A DNA stretch of 42,675 nt, taken from Marinilabiliaceae bacterium (lineage in GTDB: Bacteria > Bacteroidota > Bacteroidia > Bacteroidales > Marinilabiliaceae). Below are positions 39,900-42,675 of this stretch, piece after piece (positions within the stretch are counted from its first letter, which is position 1; each line of letters starts with the position of its first letter). Position numbers and translations under genes: made by a program. The DNA is taken from NCBI GenBank assembly GCA_016342595.1, contig JAEINY010000022.1, positions 1 to 42,675 of the forward strand. The letters run 5' to 3'. Below the pieces are notes generated by a model. The model had not been told where the DNA came from and did not search any database. It worked only from the letters and a program-made list of their open reading frames with translations.

Positions 39900-40355
39900 G
39901 TGGATACGTTAAGTTACAAAACGATTTCGGCCAACAAAGCGACTGCTAATAAAGAGTGGGTTGTTGTGGATGCTGCTGATATGGTAGTCGGTCGTTTGGC
40001 ATCTAAAGTTGCCAAATTACTTCGCGGGAAGTTAAAGCCGAACTACACGCCTCACGTAGATTGTGGGGATAATGTGATTATTTTGAATGCCGATAAGGTG
40101 CGGTTAACCGGAAACAAATGGAATGACCGTTTATTCTTTTATCACAGTGGATACCCAGGTGGTCGTACTGACATTACTCCTGCGGAATTGATGGCTAAAA
40201 AACCTGAGAAATTGGTTGAGCGTGCGGTTAAAGGTATGTTACCTAAAAATCGTTTGGGACGTCAGCTTTTCAGGAATTTATTTGTGTATGCAGGTGGTGA
40301 GCACAAACATGAAGCTCAACAGCCTAAAGTAATCGATATTAATGCCATTAAATAA
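39900..40355 (+). CDS. rplM: 50S ribosomal protein L13
   Basis: This 151-residue protein of the large subunit starts at a GTG at 39900, preceded by AAAGGAAG at a good distance; the first residues are MDTLSYKTISANKAT, as in other Bacteroidota, and the total length of 151 fits. L13 features are KEWVVVDAADMVVGRLASKV and LLRGKLKPNYTPHVDCGD, and AVKGMLPKNRLGRQLFRNL near the C-terminus. In-frame codons upstream (to 39804) run through the leader and do not encode the protein. It is followed by rpsI after 5 bases, the ancient L13-S9 pair. Confidence 0.97.
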   Translation: MDTLSYKTISANKATANKEWVVVDAADMVVGRLASKVAKLLRGKLKPNYTPHVDCGDNVIILNADKVRLTGNKWNDRLFFYHSGYPGGRTDITPAELMAKKPEKLVERAVKGMLPKNRLGRQLFRNLFVYAGGEHKHEAQQPKVIDINAIK

Positions 40356-40360
40356 CGACT

Positions 40361-40747
40361 ATGGAAGTAATTAATGCTATTGGTAGAAGAAAAGAGGCAG
40401 TTGCTCGTATTTATTTGAGTGAAGGAAATGGTAAAATCACCATCAACAAGCGTGAGTTGGCCCAGTATTTTCCTGCTGCAACTTTACAGTACATCGTTAA
40501 ACAACCATTAAATGTACTGGGTGTCGCTGAAAACTACGACATCAAAATAAACCTTTGCGGAGGTGGATTCAAAGGACAAGCCGAGGCGGTGCGTTTAGCT
40601 ATCTCTCGTGCACTTGTTAAAATTAACGAAGAAAGTAAACCTGCTTTGAAAGCTGAAGGTTTTATGACTCGCGACTCTCGTGTTGTTGAGCGTAAGAAGC
40701 CAGGTCGTCCAAAAGCACGTAAGAGATTCCAGTTCTCTAAACGTTAA
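40361..40747 (+). CDS. rpsI: 30S ribosomal protein S9
   Basis: This 128-residue small-subunit protein has the S9 signature GGGFKGQAEAVRLAISRALV and the basic C-terminal tail ending in KKPGRPKARKRFQFSKR, which reaches the P-site tRNA. The start MEVINAIGRRKEAVARIYLS is typical of the family. It lies 5 bases after rplM and 111 bases before rpsB; that gap carries a possible leader structure, so the S2-EF-Ts pair may be regulated separately. Confidence 0.98.
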   Translation: MEVINAIGRRKEAVARIYLSEGNGKITINKRELAQYFPAATLQYIVKQPLNVLGVAENYDIKINLCGGGFKGQAEAVRLAISRALVKINEESKPALKAEGFMTRDSRVVERKKPGRPKARKRFQFSKR

Positions 40748-40771
40748 TATTTGCCAGGTGTGTTTAGTATC

Positions 40772-40823
40772 TAAATCACTAAGACTTCTCAATCTATTGG
40801 GGAACTACTTAGCGATTGATTTA
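40772..40823 (+). promoter_or_regulatory. Possible rpsB leader structure
   Basis: TAAATCACTAAG (40772-40783) can pair with CTTAGCGATTGATTTA (40808-40823), leaving a 4-base bulge, with a smaller hairpin between. The 111-base gap before rpsB is unusually long for a ribosomal operon and a structured leader upstream of rpsB is known as an S2 autoregulatory element in gammaproteobacteria. Here only the position and pairing support that role. Confidence 0.4.
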
Positions 40824-40858
40824 AACAGAAAGTAAACAACTTTTTAAAAAAAATTAAA

Positions 40859-41662
40859 ATGCCAAGAGTTAATTTTGAGGAATTATTAGAGGCCGGAGTA
40901 CATTTTGGTCACTTGAAGAGAAAATGGAATCCAGCTATGGCTCCTTATATTTTTATGGAGCGTAACGGAATCCATATTCTGGATCTACATAAAACAGCTG
41001 TTAAAATAGACGAAGCTGCTGCCGCACTAAAACAGATTGCAAAATCAGGCCGGAAAGTGTTGTTCGTAGCTACTAAAAAACAAGCGAAAGAAATTATTGC
41101 CGAAAAAGTTGCTTCTGCTAATATGCCATACGTTACTGAGCGTTGGCCAGGTGGTATGCTGACTAACTTCCCCACTATTCGTAAGGCAGTAAAGAAAATG
41201 ACCACTATCGATAAAATGATGGTGGACAATACGCAATGGAAAAACTTGTCGAAAAGAGAAAGACTGCAAATTACTCGTCAGCGTGCTAAGCTTGAAAAAA
41301 CACTGGGTAGTATTGCTGACTTGACTCGTCTTCCTGCTGCGATGTTCGTTATTGATGTGATGAAAGAGCATATTGCAGTGAAAGAGGCTATTCGTTTGAA
41401 TATCCCTGTTTTTGGTATCGTGGATACCAATTCTGATCCATCTAACATTGACTATGTGATCCCGGCAAATGATGACGCTACGAAGTCGATTGCTTTGATT
41501 ACAGATGTAATGGTGAAAGCTATGCAAGAGGGCATGAGTGAGCGTAAAGTAGAGAAAGATAGCGAAGGATCTAAAGAAAAGAGAGCTGCTAAACCGAAAA
41601 AAGCAAAAGCTAAAAAGGAAGATGTAGCGGAAGAGGGAACTGCCTCGGAAGAATCAAAATAG
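40859..41662 (+). CDS. rpsB: 30S ribosomal protein S2
   Basis: This 267-residue small-subunit protein has the start MPRVNFEELLEAGVHFGHLK, then KWNPAMAPYIFMERNGIHIL, VLFVATKKQAKEII and ERWPGGMLTNFPTIRK, all diagnostic. The C-terminal 40 residues are a Lys/Glu/Ser-rich tail that extends beyond the compact fold, as often in Bacteroidota S2. The ATG is preceded by an A-rich leader rather than by a Shine-Dalgarno sequence, typical for highly expressed genes of this phylum. It is followed by tsf after 37 bases. Confidence 0.98.
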   Translation: MPRVNFEELLEAGVHFGHLKRKWNPAMAPYIFMERNGIHILDLHKTAVKIDEAAAALKQIAKSGRKVLFVATKKQAKEIIAEKVASANMPYVTERWPGGMLTNFPTIRKAVKKMTTIDKMMVDNTQWKNLSKRERLQITRQRAKLEKTLGSIADLTRLPAAMFVIDVMKEHIAVKEAIRLNIPVFGIVDTNSDPSNIDYVIPANDDATKSIALITDVMVKAMQEGMSERKVEKDSEGSKEKRAAKPKKAKAKKEDVAEEGTASEESK

Positions 41663-41699
41663 TAAATAATTTAGATTTAACTTTTTAAAAAGATATATC

Positions 41700-42527
41700 A
41701 TGGCTATCACTGCTGCTGACGTAAGCAAATTAAGAAAAAGTACCGGTGCCGGTATGATGGATTGTAAAAAGGCATTGGTTGAAGCAGAAGGAGATTTTGA
41801 CAAAGCAGTTGAAATTATCCGTAAAAAAGGACAGGCTATTGCAAACAAGCGTGCCGACAGAGAAGCAACAGAAGGTGTTGTTTTGGCGGGTGTGTCTGCG
41901 GATGCTAAGCGAGGTGCAATGATTACTTTGAACTGTGAAACAGATTTTGTTGCTAAAAACGAAAGCTTTGTAGCGTTTGTACAGTCTATCCTTGATCTGG
42001 CAATCGCAAATGATCCTGCTGATTTGGATGCTTTAAAAGCATTGGAATTAAATGGTCGTCCGGTAAGTGAAGTAATTACTGAGCAAATTGGTGTTATTGG
42101 TGAGAAACTGGACTTAGCATACTTTGAGAAAGTATCTGCTGAAACGGTTGCAGCATACGTACACCCGGGTAATAAATTAGCGACTTTGGTTGGTTTCAAT
42201 CAGGCTGGTTTTGATCCTCAGGTGTCTAAAGATGTAGCGATGCAAGCTGCTGCTATGGCTCCTGTTGCTTTGGATGCTGATAGTGTTCCTGCTGATGTGA
42301 GAGAAAAAGAGTTGGAGATTGGAAAAGAGATGGCTCGTAACGAAGGGAAACCTGAAGCAATGTTGGAAAAAATTGCAATGGGTCGTTTGAATAAATTTTT
42401 CAAAGAAAACACTTTAGTGAACCAGATGTTTGTGAAGGATAACAAAATTACTATCAAACAATACCTGGATAATTCAAGTAAAGGATTGGAAGCTATTGCT
42501 TTCAAACGTTTCACTTTGAATAGCTAA
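41700..42527 (+). CDS. tsf: Translation elongation factor Ts
   Basis: This 275-residue exchange factor releases GDP from EF-Tu. The signature is complete: ADVSKLRKSTGAGMMDCKKA (with the N-terminal UBA-type domain), LNCETDFVAKNESF (the TDFV core motif that contacts EF-Tu), and the C-terminal EKIAMGRLNKFFKEN followed by a short helix. Length equals that of other Bacteroidota EF-Ts proteins. It is the last gene of the rpsB-tsf unit and ends 23 bases before a perfect terminator. Confidence 0.98.
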   Translation: MAITAADVSKLRKSTGAGMMDCKKALVEAEGDFDKAVEIIRKKGQAIANKRADREATEGVVLAGVSADAKRGAMITLNCETDFVAKNESFVAFVQSILDLAIANDPADLDALKALELNGRPVSEVITEQIGVIGEKLDLAYFEKVSAETVAAYVHPGNKLATLVGFNQAGFDPQVSKDVAMQAAAMAPVALDADSVPADVREKELEIGKEMARNEGKPEAMLEKIAMGRLNKFFKENTLVNQMFVKDNKITIKQYLDNSSKGLEAIAFKRFTLNS

Positions 42528-42550
42528 AATGAATTTTAATTCAAATATAT

Positions 42551-42578
42551 AAAAGGGGCCCATAAGGCCCCTTTTTTT
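42551..42578 (+). terminator. Intrinsic terminator after tsf
   Basis: AAAAGGGGCC, loop CATAA, GGCCCCTTTT form a perfect 10-bp stem with a five-base loop, followed by more T. It ends the rpsB-tsf transcript 23 bases after the stop codon. The remaining 97 bases of the window are AT-rich and hold no recognisable gene. Confidence 0.95.
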
Positions 42579-42675
42579 GGATAAATTGTTGGGAATTCAA
42601 CCCAAGCCGGAAAATTATTCAATTATTACTATTTTGCATTTTTTTATTATTTGGTATCAGGTCGTGGAACTTGAT

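Overview
The window is a stretch of Bacteroidota chromosome. The evidence is the outer-membrane TonB receptor paired with a DUF4249 lipoprotein, the LytS/LytTR two-component pairs, the PadR-PspC cluster, the rplM-rpsI-rpsB-tsf order, several promoters of the Bacteroidota -7 type (TAnnTTTG), and starts that mostly lack a strong Shine-Dalgarno sequence. Gene content and base composition suggest a marine or anoxic-habitat member of the Bacteroidales/Marinilabiliales side, but I cannot fix the genus. No tRNA, rRNA, CRISPR, prophage or intact IS element was seen.

Layout. (1) 1-7661, minus strand: one operon for a tripartite RND efflux pump (adaptor, pump, TolC channel) that runs into a LytS-type sensor kinase and a LytTR response regulator, the latter cut by the window edge. 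(2) 7662-9670: a gene-poor island with one small membrane protein, palindromic repeats, a 19-unit array of exact 21-bp units and a MITE-like inverted-repeat element. (3) 9671-13156, minus: TonB-dependent receptor, DUF4249 lipoprotein and a small membrane protein. The promoter regions of the efflux operon and the TonB operon share a nearly identical box at the same distance from a -7-like hexamer/octamer, so the two operons are probably co-regulated, possibly by the LytTR regulator. (4) 13427-16324, minus: MFS transporter, SRAP (YedK/HMCES-like) protein and a YbaK-type deacylase. (5) 16679-19504, minus: arsenic operon arsR-arsC-arsM-acr3, with two near-perfect operators that flank a -7 box. (6) 19698-21302, minus: trpS and a YqaA-type membrane protein. 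(7) 21421-25292, plus: a perfect 27-bp palindrome followed by a small secreted Lys-rich protein, PadR, two PspC-domain membrane proteins and a DUF4252-like protein, closed by a strong terminator. (8) 25240-26379: a second gene-poor island with palindromes and a second, 41-bp-period array. (9) 26380-28636, plus: two EamA permeases (one RarD) and an ElaA-like acetyltransferase. (10) 28652-30604, minus: a TPR/PD40 envelope protein with a SPOR-like C-terminus. (11) 31100-33501, plus: rbfA, a methyltransferase and a LolC/E-like permease, convergent with dusB. (12) 34627-38620, plus: a TPR sensor kinase, a LytTR regulator and an outer-membrane barrel protein. (13) 38653-39649, minus: 3-methyladenine DNA glycosylase and guanine deaminase. 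(14) 39729-42578, plus: rplM-rpsI, rpsB, tsf and a textbook terminator.

The most interesting material lies outside the genes: the box shared by the efflux and TonB operons, the two helically phased repeat arrays, the MITE-like palindrome, and the operator architecture of the ars and PadR-PspC operons. I found no wholly new multi-gene defence or metabolic system. The best candidate for an under-described system is the PadR/PspC operon that starts with an unrecognised Lys-rich secreted protein. All family names rest on reading motifs by eye; no database search was run.
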